A stretch of DNA of 14,302 nucleotides from Pseudomonadota bacterium (GCA_023434015.1 JAEYTM010000180.1:1-14302); one strand, 5' to 3'; positions 6,227-12,963 are shown, counted from the stretch's first letter. Notes: a model not told the origin generated them from the sequence alone. A program made the numbers and translations.

Positions 6227-6817
6227 TTGTCGCCGGGTTCCTCTCAGCGCCTGGTGTTGGCTTCAGCAAGTCCCAGGCGTCTCGACCTTCTGCGCCAGAT
6301 CGGGCTGGAGCCCGACGCCGTCGAGGCGGCCGAGGTCGACGAATCCCCACTGAAAGATGAAACGCCGCGCCTTCTTGCGCTGCGCCTCGCCGTGGCCAAG
6401 GCCTTGCGGGTCGCGGAGCGGGAGCGGGGGACGCATGTCCTCGCGGCGGATACGGTCGTTGCGGTGGGACGTCGCGTCATGCCGAAGGTGGAATGCGACG
6501 CGGAGGGCCGGGCCTGTCTTGAGCTGCTCTCCGGCCGCGCCCACCGGGTCCTGACGGGGATCGCCGTCGCAGCGCCGGACGGTCGCGTGGCCCGCCGCCT
6601 GGTGGAAAGCCGGGTGCATTTCCGCCGTCTCTCCTCCCAGGACATCGATGAATATCTCACGACCGGCGAGGGTCGGGGAAAGGCGGGCGGCTACGCCATC
6701 CAGGGGCGCGCGGGGGCGTTCGTCGTCAGCCTGCAGGGGTCCTACTCCGGGGTGGTAGGTCTACCGCTTTACGAGACCGCCAACCTCCTGACCGGTCTGG
6801 GGTATCGTCTCCCATGA
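6227..6817 (+). CDS. maf: Maf-like nucleoside triphosphate pyrophosphatase
   Basis: Maf proteins hydrolyse non-canonical or pyrimidine nucleoside triphosphates to the monophosphate plus pyrophosphate, acting as house-cleaning enzymes and, in some bacteria, affecting septum formation. The 196-residue product has the N-terminal LASASPRR signature (11-18), the AADTVV motif with the catalytic Asp at about residue 75, and the C-terminal GKAGGYAIQG and VVGLPLYET motifs. The latter suggest the dTTP/UTP-type branch, though specificity is not certain. No ATG is available near the N-terminus, so TTG 6227 is taken as start, 13 bp after infA, with GAGCGGG upstream as a poor SD. Its stop overlaps the next gene's ATG in ATGA (6814-6817), a sign of translational coupling. 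Confidence 0.93.
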   Translation: MSPGSSQRLVLASASPRRLDLLRQIGLEPDAVEAAEVDESPLKDETPRLLALRLAVAKALRVAERERGTHVLAADTVVAVGRRVMPKVECDAEGRACLELLSGRAHRVLTGIAVAAPDGRVARRLVESRVHFRRLSSQDIDEYLTTGEGRGKAGGYAIQGRAGAFVVSLQGSYSGVVGLPLYETANLLTGLGYRLP

Positions 6818-7854
6818 GCGCGCGTCGCATATTCCTCGATCGTGGGATCGGCGAGACCCGCGGCGTCGTGACGCTCGACGGCCGTCCGGAGCGCCTGATC
6901 CTGCGCCGGGACGAAGACGATCCCCGCCTGCTTCTCGGCTCCCGCCTTGTCGCCCGCGTCGCGAGTCTTGAGCCAGCCCTGGCCACCGCCTTCCTCGACC
7001 TGGGGGAGGGCGCCGAGGCGATTCTCCCCTTCCGGCCCGACTCGCGGCCGGTTCGGGGGGAGGTGCTGGAGGTGGAGATCCGTGGCGAGCCGCGTCGCGG
7101 GAAGCTCGCCGTCGCCCGCCTGATCCAGCCCGCCGAAGGGTCGCCACGCATCCTGGAGTCCGCCGCCGACGTGGCCGCCGAGCTGCGCCGCCTGGTGAAG
7201 GACGAGCCGCTGGTGGAAGGGCCGCAGGCGCGCCAGGTCGCCGACGAGGCCGAGGCCGAAGCGCTGGAAATCCTCCATTCGCTGCCCGGCGGCGGGACCC
7301 TGGCCATCGAGCCCACACGCGCGCTCACAGCCATCGACGTGGATCTGGGCGAACGCAAGGGGGCCGACGCCAAGCGCGTCGCCCGCCAGGCCAATCTCGC
7401 CGCCCTGGGCATGAGCGCGCGGCTGCTGCGCCTGAAAGGGCTGGGCGGCATCGTGGTGATCGACCTGGTGGGGCGCGGCCATGACGGGACCGCCCTTATG
7501 GCGGCCGCGCGGCAGGCGTTCGCGCCCGACAACCCCGGCGTCGCCATAGGTCCCGTCGGTCGTTTCGGCACCATGGAGCTGTCCCTGCCGCGACGCTCTC
7601 GTCCGTTGGCCGAAATCCTTTGCCGGGAAGACGGCGCGCTCAGCGATCGCACGCTCGCTCAGCACCTGGTCCGGCGGCTCGAAGCGGAGGGTCTCGCCCA
7701 GCCCGGCGCCCGGCTGCGCGCCACCTGTGCGCCGGCGCTCGCCGTCAGGGCCGCGCCGCTGCTGGCGCGCCTCGCCGAAAAGATGGGCGCGCGGTTCTCG
7801 CTGCAGCCCGACCCCTCGATCGCGCGCGAGGGCTTCCGGGTGGGGCCTCTATGA
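6814..7854 (+). CDS. Short ribonuclease E/G family protein without Zn-link motif
   Basis: A 346-residue protein of the RNase E/G family, which cleaves single-stranded A/U-rich RNA in processing and decay. An S1-like segment lies at about 40-75 (LVARVASLEPALATAFLDLG). The DNase I-like catalytic part has the two expected metal-binding aspartates, Asp175 in AIDVD and Asp217 in VVIDL, 42 residues apart (43 in E. coli RNase E, Asp303 and Asp346). The CPxCxGxG Zn-link motif expected about 60 residues later is absent; that region reads RRSRPLAEILC. The protein is also shorter than RNase G (about 490) and lacks any scaffold tail. Tetramer formation via zinc is therefore doubtful. It lies in an operon between maf and yacG with ATGA overlaps at both ends. 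It is probably a paralogue, with a full-length RNase E elsewhere. Confidence 0.88.
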   Translation: MSARRIFLDRGIGETRGVVTLDGRPERLILRRDEDDPRLLLGSRLVARVASLEPALATAFLDLGEGAEAILPFRPDSRPVRGEVLEVEIRGEPRRGKLAVARLIQPAEGSPRILESAADVAAELRRLVKDEPLVEGPQARQVADEAEAEALEILHSLPGGGTLAIEPTRALTAIDVDLGERKGADAKRVARQANLAALGMSARLLRLKGLGGIVVIDLVGRGHDGTALMAAARQAFAPDNPGVAIGPVGRFGTMELSLPRRSRPLAEILCREDGALSDRTLAQHLVRRLEAEGLAQPGARLRATCAPALAVRAAPLLARLAEKMGARFSLQPDPSIAREGFRVGPL

Positions 7855-8021
7855 GCGCCGCCAAATGCCCGATCTGCGGGAAGGCCGCCTCGATCGAGAC
7901 GCGCCCATTCTGCTCGAACCGCTGTCGCGCCGTCGACCTGCAGCGTTGGTTCTCGGGCGGCTATGCGATCCCCTCCACAGGGGACGAGGCCGATCCGTCG
8001 GACGAAGTCGCAAACGATTAG
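7851..8021 (+). CDS. yacG: DNA gyrase inhibitor YacG (small zinc protein)
   Basis: A 56-residue protein with four cysteines in the YacG arrangement: Cys6 and Cys9 in CPIC, Cys21 and Cys25 in FCSNRC, followed by the conserved RAVDLQRW and the GYAIP tail. YacG binds one zinc and, in E. coli, inhibits gyrase by binding GyrB. The ATG at 7851 overlaps the stop of the RNase E/G-like gene by four bases, so translation is probably coupled. The acidic C-terminus (DEADPSDEV) is usual for the family. It closes the infA unit; tRNA-Phe lies 64 bp further on with its own promoter-like sequence. Confidence 0.93.
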   Translation: MSAAKCPICGKAASIETRPFCSNRCRAVDLQRWFSGGYAIPSTGDEADPSDEVAND

Positions 8022-8030
8022 CGGCGCCGC

Positions 8031-8059
8031 TGGACTTCCGGAATCCGCTCTTTTATAGA
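8031..8059 (+). promoter_or_regulatory. Candidate promoter of tRNA-Phe
   Basis: TGGACT (8031-8036, one change from TTGACT) and TATAGA (8054-8059) are separated by exactly 17 bp. The predicted start near 8066 would give a tRNA leader of about 20 nt. Confidence 0.5.
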
Positions 8060-8085
8060 CGCGGCTCCCGCGCTGGCGGGACTAG

Positions 8086-8161
8086 GCCTGGGTAGCTCAG
8101 TTGGTAGAGCAGCGGATTGAAAATCCGCGTGTCGGTGGTTCGAATCCGCCCCCAGGCACCA
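8086..8161 (+). tRNA. tRNA-Phe (anticodon GAA), CCA encoded
   Basis: 76 nt with a perfect acceptor stem GCCTGGG/CCCAGGC, D stem GCTC/GAGC, anticodon stem GCGGA/TCCGC with loop TTGAAAA (GAA at 34-36), T arm with loop TTCGAAT, discriminator A and encoded CCA. All invariant positions are normal. Confidence 0.98.
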
Positions 8162-8185
8162 CCTCCTCCACATTCCTTTTCCGTT

Positions 8186-8220
8186 CGGTCGCCAAGCTTG
8201 ACTTGGCGGGCCTTCGACCG
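8186..8220 (+). terminator. Stem-loop downstream of tRNA-Phe, possible terminator
   Basis: CGCCAAG (8190-8196) pairs with CTTGGCG (8202-8208) around a 5-nt loop, and CGGTC (8186-8190) can alternatively pair with GACCG (8216-8220). No T-run follows on the plus strand. It is the nearest hairpin after the tRNA, 24 bp from its end, so it may define the 3' trailer. Confidence 0.35.
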
Positions 8221-8729
8221 ATGCGAATCTGCCACGCCTCGGGAGTTTCCGGGCGTTGGACGCCGTTCGCCGGCCACTGTGCCTTGATCGTGGCTAGGGG
8301 GGTCTCTATCTCGCCATTGGCACGCCAGAACACTTTCGAGCCGGTGACTCGGAGGCGCGGGGCCTGAGCCCTGGCTTTCAACGAGCATCACTATTTCAAA
8401 GCACGTCGTGCGCCGGGCCGAATGCTGCACTGCAGCGCAAACCTTCGCTGAGCCAGCGCAATCCGCCAAGGACAAAGGCGCCCATCGTTTGTGCATCGCA
8501 GCATCGCTGTGGGCTCGGAACATATTCGTGCCGGCATGCGCGTCTCTGCCCCCTTGACGCGTTAATGAGGGGTTGCCAAAGGACCCGAGCCGCACGTCTA
8601 ACATAGCGGTAAGACTTCGGGTTCCCTCGGGAGTCCGGGGTCGCTAAGCGCCTTCGAAACGCTAATCTCCACGTCAAGTTGGGGTAACGCGTTGCGGGTC
8701 CGGCGCAGCGACAGCGGCTCTGGCGTTCT

Positions 8730-8744
8730 GATCTCAAAAAGATC
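8730..8744. repeat. Short inverted repeat upstream of exbB
   Basis: GATCT-CAAAA-AGATC is a perfect 5-bp dyad about 93 bp before the exbB ATG. It could be an operator for the exbB-exbD-tonB unit, but I recognise no regulator site and it does not look like a Fur box. Confidence 0.25.
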
Positions 8745-8836
8745 GGGACGGCGGGCTTGTTTCAACTAGGGTGGAGACGCTCTCGCGCGACGACCCTCCG
8801 GCCAATCGTGCTAGACCAACCAGGAACTGGCGACAG

Positions 8837-9733
8837 ATGCTCGACAACAAACGCAAGACCCCTTTCATCGCTCTCGTCGGCGCGCTTGCGCTGATGGCGA
8901 GCGCGCCGGCGTTCGCTCAGGACGCCGCCGCCCCCACCGCTCCGGCGGTCGCTGACGCCGCCGCTGCTCCGGCCGCTGACGCCGCCGCTCCTGCCGCTCC
9001 CGCGGCCGAAGCGGAACCCGAAGCTCCGCCGACCATGGCGCACGGCGGCCAACTCGGCGTCGGCACCATGTTCATGGACTCCGACCCCGTCGTTAAGACG
9101 ATCATGATCGGCCTGGTGCTGGCCTCGATCTTCTCGTGGACCCTGCTGCTCACGAAGATGCTCGAGTTCAAGTCCCTGAACCGCGTCAGCGACAACTTCC
9201 TTGAGCAGTTCCGCGGCGCCAAGTCGATCAACGACATCAACCGCATCGCGCTCGCGGAAGAGTTCGACGGCAACCCGCTCGCCGACATGGCCGCGGCCGC
9301 CGCCCAGGAGATCGAACTGTCCCGTCAAGCGGGCCTGCAGATCGCTGGCGAACACCGCGACTCGACCCTCAGCCGGGCTTACGCCGCGGTTGGCGCCGTC
9401 CAGGCCTCCCTGGTTCGCCGCCTCTCGAACGGCATGCAGTTCCTGGCCTCGGTCGGCTCCAACGGTCCGTTCATCGGTCTGTTCGGCACCGTCTACGGGA
9501 TCATGAACTCGTTCATCGGCATCGCGAACACCAACACCACCAACCTGGCCGTCGTGGCGCCCGGCATCGCCGAAGCGCTGCTCGCGACCGGTCTGGGCCT
9601 GTTCGCCGCTATCCCGTCGGTTATCTTCTACAACTACTTCCAGACGCGGATTTCGGCTTACGGTGCGCGGACGGAAGGCTTTGTGGCTGAACTGATGAAC
9701 GCGATCTCCCGGCAGCTCGACAAAGGAGCGTAA
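8837..9733 (+). CDS. exbB: TonB-system energiser ExbB with signal peptide and Ala/Pro-rich N-terminus
   Basis: ExbB is the pentameric inner-membrane channel subunit that, with ExbD, couples proton flow to TonB. The 298-residue product starts at ATG 8837 with a textbook signal peptide (basic KRK, hydrophobic core, APAFA before Gln28), then a low-complexity Ala/Pro stretch to about residue 70. The core has three hydrophobic helices: about 87-108 (IMIGLVLASIFSW), then LASVGSNGPFIGLFGTVYGIM, and GIAEALLATGLGLFAAIPSVI. The last two are the conserved MotA/TolQ/ExbB motifs. An in-frame GTG at 8771 is rejected because it would bury the signal peptide. An AGGA lies 11 nt upstream. exbD follows after 5 bp. 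The long exported N-terminus is known in a subset of ExbB proteins. TolQ is unlikely because the neighbour is a polyproline TonB. Confidence 0.95.
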   Translation: MLDNKRKTPFIALVGALALMASAPAFAQDAAAPTAPAVADAAAAPAADAAAPAAPAAEAEPEAPPTMAHGGQLGVGTMFMDSDPVVKTIMIGLVLASIFSWTLLLTKMLEFKSLNRVSDNFLEQFRGAKSINDINRIALAEEFDGNPLADMAAAAAQEIELSRQAGLQIAGEHRDSTLSRAYAAVGAVQASLVRRLSNGMQFLASVGSNGPFIGLFGTVYGIMNSFIGIANTNTTNLAVVAPGIAEALLATGLGLFAAIPSVIFYNYFQTRISAYGARTEGFVAELMNAISRQLDKGA

Positions 9734-9738
9734 GCCAC

Positions 9739-10173
9739 ATGGCGGCCAAACTCTCGGGGTCCGGGGGCGAGGGCAAATACTCGGAAGATCAGAACGCAGA
9801 TATCAATGTCACTCCCTTCGTGGACGTGATGCTGGTTCTTCTGATCATCTTCATGGTCGCGGCTCCTATGGCTGCCGTGACCGTGCAGGTGGCTCTGCCT
9901 CCCGCGGTTGCCCCCCCAGGCGTGAACCCACCGAAGCCGGTGTACATCTCGCTTCAGCAGAACGGTCGTGTCTTCATCCAGGACTTCCCCACGGACGTGG
10001 CCACTCTCGGCGACGACCTGCGGCGGCAACTGGGTGAGAGCCGCAACCCGACCAAGGAGCGGATTTTCATCCGGGCGGATAAGGACGTACTCTACGGCGA
10101 ATTCATGGGCGTTATGAACATGCTGCAGGACAACGGGTTCTACAGCGTGGCCCTGGTCGGCGAAGATAAGTGA
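9739..10173 (+). CDS. exbD: ExbD, proton-channel partner of ExbB
   Basis: A 144-residue single-span inner-membrane protein of the ExbD/TolR family. The N-terminal cytoplasmic part is followed by INVTPFVDVMLVLLIIFMV, with the essential membrane Asp at residue 29 (Asp25 in E. coli ExbD). The periplasmic domain has the family segments VYISLQQNGRVFI and RIFIRADKDVLYGEFMGVMNML. A strong SD, AAAGGAG (9722-9728), overlaps the end of exbB and lies 10 nt from ATG 9739. With exbB 5 bp before and tonB 12 bp after, this is one transcription unit. TolR is the alternative, but the context decides for ExbD. Confidence 0.95.
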   Translation: MAAKLSGSGGEGKYSEDQNADINVTPFVDVMLVLLIIFMVAAPMAAVTVQVALPPAVAPPGVNPPKPVYISLQQNGRVFIQDFPTDVATLGDDLRRQLGESRNPTKERIFIRADKDVLYGEFMGVMNMLQDNGFYSVALVGEDK

Positions 10174-10185
10174 GGCGGGTGAAGC

Positions 10186-10899
10186 ATGGCTGACACATCA
10201 CAGCAGGCTGCTGCTCACCCCGTCCGGCATAACCCGTTCGACGAGCCGAAGCCCAAGCGCAGCAAGGGCGTCACGATCGCGATCATTTTGTCGATCATCG
10301 TGCACGGCGCGCTGGCGGTGTATCTGTGGAAGACGCGGTTCGAGCCCAAGTACAAGGAGTACTCGGACGAGATCACGGAAGTGGCGCTGATTAAGCCAGT
10401 GCCGCCGCCGCCGCCGCCTCCGCCGCCGCCGCCGCCGAATACGCCGCCGCCGCCGCCGCCGAAGCTGCAGCCCAGGCCGCCGGTCGCTATGCCGGATGTT
10501 CCGTCGACGATCCCGCCGCTTCCGGTTCCGCCGGTGCAGCAACGGATCGAAGTGCCGGAGCCCCCGCGTGCGCCGCCGCCGGAGCCGCCGCGTCCGTCGG
10601 TCATCACGAGCCCGGACTGGCTTCGCCGCCCGTCCGGCGAGGACATCGCCCGGTATTATCCGGAGCGGGCCCAACGGATGAACGTCGAAGGTCGTGCGAC
10701 TATCAGTTGCTCGGTCAACGCGCGCGGTACGCTGGACGGTTGCTCGGTTGTCTCCGAAGAGCCTGAGAACCAGGACTTCGGTTCAGCCGCCCTGCGCATG
10801 AGCCGCCTCTTCAAGATGCGGCCCATGAGCAAGGATGGCGCCCCGGTCGACGGTGGAACGGTGCGGATCCCGATCCGCTTCGTCCTTCCGAAAGGCTGA
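10186..10899 (+). CDS. tonB: Energy transducer TonB with long polyproline tract
   Basis: TonB links the inner-membrane ExbB-ExbD motor to TonB-dependent outer-membrane receptors. The 237-residue product has a cytoplasmic N-terminus, one membrane helix at about 28-48 with the conserved SxxxH pattern (SIIVHGAL), a Pro-rich periplasmic spacer, and a C-terminal TonB domain from about 150 that includes YYPERAQRMNVEGRA and the usual terminal strand RIPIRFVLP. The spacer holds runs of 12 and 6 consecutive prolines (residues 73-84 and 87-92) on CCG repeats. The C-terminal domain has two cysteines (175 and 186) that could form a disulfide in the periplasm; this is common in alphaproteobacterial TonB as far as I recall. 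The gene ends 23 bp before a strong terminator. Confidence 0.94.
   Translation: MADTSQQAAAHPVRHNPFDEPKPKRSKGVTIAIILSIIVHGALAVYLWKTRFEPKYKEYSDEITEVALIKPVPPPPPPPPPPPPNTPPPPPPKLQPRPPVAMPDVPSTIPPLPVPPVQQRIEVPEPPRAPPPEPPRPSVITSPDWLRRPSGEDIARYYPERAQRMNVEGRATISCSVNARGTLDGCSVVSEEPENQDFGSAALRMSRLFKMRPMSKDGAPVDGGTVRIPIRFVLPKG
10402..10461 (+). repeat. CCG trinucleotide repeat in tonB (polyproline)
   Basis: Twelve proline codons in a row (10402-10437, all CCG except one CCT) and six more CCG (10444-10461), interrupted by Asn-Thr. Being a unit-of-three repeat, slippage would change spacer length without shifting frame. Confidence 0.95.
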
Positions 10900-10922
10900 C
10901 GGCGACAAGCTGTTCAAGAACG

Positions 10923-10959
10923 AAGCCCCGGCGGCGAAAGCCTCCGGGGCTTTTTCTTT
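10923..10959 (+). terminator. Intrinsic terminator of exbB-exbD-tonB
   Basis: A 9-bp stem (AAGCCCCGG 10923-10931, CCGGGGCTT 10944-10952) plus an inner GGC/GCC with a GAAA tetraloop, then TTTTTCTTT. It begins 23 bp after the tonB stop. Confidence 0.93.
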
Positions 10960-10981
10960 GTCCACGCTGCGGCTCCCGTGC

Positions 10982-11010
10982 TTGATCGCGCCTCTCAGCG
11001 CGACTAGAAG
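10982..11010 (+). promoter_or_regulatory. Candidate promoter of tRNA-His
   Basis: TTGATC (10982-10987), 17 bp, TAGAAG (11005-11010). The predicted start near 11017 gives a leader of only a few bases before the tRNA at 11024. It follows the tonB terminator at once. Confidence 0.55.
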
Positions 11011-11023
11011 GGCCGCTCGCGAT

Positions 11024-11100
11024 GCCGCCTTAGCTCAGTTGGTTAGAGCGCCGGTTTGTGGAACCGGAGGTCCTCAGTTCAAGCCTGAGAGGCGGTACCA
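11024..11100 (+). tRNA. tRNA-His (anticodon GTG), alphaproteobacterial type without G-1
   Basis: 77 nt: acceptor GCCGCCT/AGGCGGT with G1 facing T72, D stem GCTC/GAGC, anticodon stem CCGGT/ACCGG with loop TTGTGGA (GTG), T arm CTCAG/CTGAG, discriminator A73 and encoded CCA. The base before G1 is T, so no G-1 is encoded. Most bacteria have G-1 paired with C73. The lack of G-1 with A73 is known for a group of alphaproteobacteria including Caulobacter, whose HisRS has adapted. Confidence 0.97.
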
Positions 11101-11105
11101 TCGCG

Positions 11106-11123
11106 CAGCCGAGGTTTCGGCTG
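11106..11123 (+). terminator. Hairpin just after tRNA-His
   Basis: CAGCCGA (11106-11112) and TCGGCTG (11117-11123) form a perfect 7-bp stem with a 4-nt loop, starting 6 bp after the tRNA CCA. No T-run follows, so it more likely marks the trailer than terminates by itself. Confidence 0.4.
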
Positions 11124-11333
11124 AAGCACGTTTCCCACATGTGCCGGCGCCGACGCGATCCAGCCGGCCGGGGGGACATCGGGCGCCTCCGCCCTGGCCG
11201 CCCCTCAACCGCATCGGTGAAATTTCGGGCGCCTCGGCCGCTAGCCCGAGGCCGCGACCGGTCTCAGATTGCCGCCACCGCGCCGTGCGTGCACCGTGTC
11301 CATGCCCTTCGGGGCGTTTCCTCCCTTTGACTG

Positions 11334-11360
11334 GCCGCGCTCTCGGGCGCGGTCTTTTTT
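11334..11360 (+). terminator. Isolated intrinsic terminator
   Basis: GCCGCGC (11334-11340) pairs with GCGCGGT (11347-11353, one G-U), extendable by G11333-C11354, loop TCTCGG, followed by six T (11355-11360). It lies 234 bp after tRNA-His and 160 bp before the MBOAT start, so what it ends is unclear: a long tRNA-His read-through or an unannotated small RNA. Confidence 0.85.
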
Positions 11361-11520
11361 GCCGCCGCGGGCCGGCTGGCGACCGGCCAAGGGCGTGCTA
11401 AACGAGCACAGAGGTAGGCCGTTAGACGGCGGCGCCGGCGGGGGAGAGGCCGAGTGGTTCGACACAGACGGCCGGCGCGCGCGGCCGGACACGGCGCCTG
11501 AAGAAGAACCGGAACGCGCC

Positions 11521-12960
11521 GTGGTCTTCAGCTCGATCATCTTCATCTTCTATTTCCTGCCCGTGTTCCTGCTCGGGTACTACGTCTCCGGCTGGCGGGC
11601 CGGGGCGCTCCTGGTCGGAAGTGTGGCCTTCTACGTCTGGGGCGAGGGAGCCTACATCGCCCTGCTCGGCGGACTGATCGCCCTCAACTACGCCGGTTCG
11701 CTGTGGATCGCGCGCACGCCGGCGGGGCGTCGGCGTCTGGCGATTCTGGTCGGGCTGGTGCTGGCCGACTTCGGGGTCCTGGGCTTCTTCAAGTACGCCG
11801 GTTTCCTGGCCTCCAACCTGAATGCGGTGCTGCCCGGCGCGCCCGTCCCGGTGGTCGAGGTGGCGCTGCCCCTGGGCATCTCCTTCTTCACCTTCCAGCT
11901 GGTCAGCTATGTGGTGGATGTCCATCGCGGGTCGGTGAAGGTCGAACGCGATCCGATCCGGTTCGCCGCCTACATCCTGATGTTCCCGCACCTGATCGCC
12001 GGCCCGATCGTGCGCTACGCCGACATCCGGGACGAGATGCACGCCGATCGGCGCAAGGCCGGTCATATCGGGCTGGGCGTCCAGTACTTCATCGTCGGCT
12101 TGAGCCAGAAGGTGCTGATCGCCAACGTGGTCGCGCCGCTGGCGGACCATGCCTTCGCCGCCAGCCTGGCGGATCTCGGCGCCGTCGCCGCCTGGATTGG
12201 CATCTGGGCCTACAGCCTGCAGATCTACTTCGACTTCTGCGGCTATTCGAACATGGCCATCGGCCTGGCGTTCATGATGGGGTTCACCTTCCCCAAGAAC
12301 TTCGACTACCCCTACCTATCGCGCTCGATCACCGAGTTCTGGCGGCGCTGGCACATGAGCCTGTCATCCTGGTTCCGGGACTATGTCTACATCCCGCTCG
12401 GCGGGAATCGGGGTGGGCGCTGGATGACGGTGCGCAACCTGCTGATCGTCTTCTTCCTCACCGGCCTGTGGCACGGGGCCGCGTGGCAGTTCATCGTATG
12501 GGGTCTCTATCACGGCGCCTTCCTGATGCTGGAGCGGTTCGGCCTTGGCCGCCTGCTCGAGCGCGCGCCCCGCGTGGCGGGCCATGTGTATGCGATCGGC
12601 GTCGTCATGGTCGGTTGGGTGTTCTTCCGCGCCGACAGCCTGCCGCACGCGCTGGGCTATATCGGCGCGATGTTCGATCCCGCACGGTTCGCCTGGGCGG
12701 ACCTGGAGCTTCGGGTCCTCGCCGACGCGCAGGTGATCGGCGCGTTGGTGCTCGGCTCGTTGTTCGCCTTCCCCTTGCTGCCGTTCCTGCTCGAGCGCCT
12801 GCGGACGCCGCGGGCGGAGGCGCCCGGCGACGTTCCGGCCCGGCTCGATACTCGCAGCGTCCATGCTCTGCCAACGCCCGTGCTGGCGGTCGCCTTCCTG
12901 CTGAGCATCGCCCTGCTGATGGGCTCGACCCTCAACCCCTTCCTCTATTTCAGGTTCTAG
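11521..12960 (+). CDS. MBOAT-family O-acyltransferase (AlgI-like)
   Basis: A 479-residue multi-pass inner-membrane protein of the membrane-bound O-acyltransferase family. AlgI-type members move an acetyl group across the membrane for O-acetylation of alginate or other exported polysaccharides. The N-terminus MVFSSIIFIFYFLPVF is the typical AlgI start, which fixes GTG 11521 as start; extending further upstream would run through the terminator at 11334-11360. Key motifs are FWRRWHMSLSSWFRDYVYIPLGG (shown here by His278 in RWHMSL) and the catalytic-region LTGLWHGAAW with His318, with YHGAF after it. The gene is followed after 3 bp by an AlgJ/AlgX-like gene, the normal partner. No alginate genes are in view, so the polymer is unknown. 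The SD (GGA, 11511-11513) is weak. Confidence 0.94.
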   Translation: MVFSSIIFIFYFLPVFLLGYYVSGWRAGALLVGSVAFYVWGEGAYIALLGGLIALNYAGSLWIARTPAGRRRLAILVGLVLADFGVLGFFKYAGFLASNLNAVLPGAPVPVVEVALPLGISFFTFQLVSYVVDVHRGSVKVERDPIRFAAYILMFPHLIAGPIVRYADIRDEMHADRRKAGHIGLGVQYFIVGLSQKVLIANVVAPLADHAFAASLADLGAVAAWIGIWAYSLQIYFDFCGYSNMAIGLAFMMGFTFPKNFDYPYLSRSITEFWRRWHMSLSSWFRDYVYIPLGGNRGGRWMTVRNLLIVFFLTGLWHGAAWQFIVWGLYHGAFLMLERFGLGRLLERAPRVAGHVYAIGVVMVGWVFFRADSLPHALGYIGAMFDPARFAWADLELRVLADAQVIGALVLGSLFAFPLLPFLLERLRTPRAEAPGDVPARLDTRSVHALPTPVLAVAFLLSIALLMGSTLNPFLYFRF

Positions 12961-12963
12961 GCC

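Larger units (their letters stand above)
8162..8836 (+). other. Non-coding, AT-richer interval between tRNA-Phe and exbB
   Basis: About 675 bp without a credible gene. Hand counts of three 60-base lines give about 57-60% GC, clearly below the surrounding genes. Minus-strand frames here translate the antisense of tRNA-Phe and do not look like proteins. A 10-nt direct repeat, CCTCGGGAGT, occurs at 8237-8246 and 8625-8634. The last part should hold the exbB promoter, but I could not fix one with confidence. A decayed insertion at the tRNA gene is possible but not shown. Confidence 0.5.
11101..11520 (+). other. Non-coding interval between tRNA-His and the MBOAT gene
   Basis: About 420 bp. Frames that stay open through it look like shadows and cross a terminator, so I call no gene. 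It holds hairpins at 11106-11123 and 11231-11252 and a terminator at 11334-11360. After that come GC-rich inverted repeats (GGCCGG 11370-11375 with CCGGCC 11383-11388; GTGCT 11395-11399 with AGCAC 11405-11409) that would lie in the leader of the MBOAT gene. A weak -10 (GCTAAACG, 11397-11404) is the only promoter hint. Confidence 0.5.

Noticed and set aside
8317..8334. TGGCAC motif, possible sigma-54 promoter upstream of exbB
   Set aside because: No TTGC-type -12 element at the required distance, and it lies over 500 bp from exbB.
8053..8604. Two overlapping minus-strand ORFs (8053-8604 and 8097-8381) that could look like proteins in the tRNA-Phe region
   Set aside because: Their C-terminal parts (GGGFEPPTRGFSIRCSTN and GRIRTTDTRIFNPLLY) are translations of the antisense of tRNA-Phe, a well-known source of false proteins; the rest has no recognisable family.
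10835..11401. Plus-strand ORF across the tonB terminator and tRNA-His
   Set aside because: It overlaps tonB, a terminator and a tRNA gene and has no protein-like features.
11437..11505. tRNA-Ser-like start (GAGAGGCCGAGTGGTTC) before the MBOAT gene
   Set aside because: Only the D-arm-like part is present; I could not fold an acceptor, anticodon or T arm, and no CCA follows.
11269..11520. Upstream extension of the MBOAT reading frame
   Set aside because: It runs through a strong intrinsic terminator (11334-11360) and is low-complexity; GTG 11521 gives the standard N-terminus.
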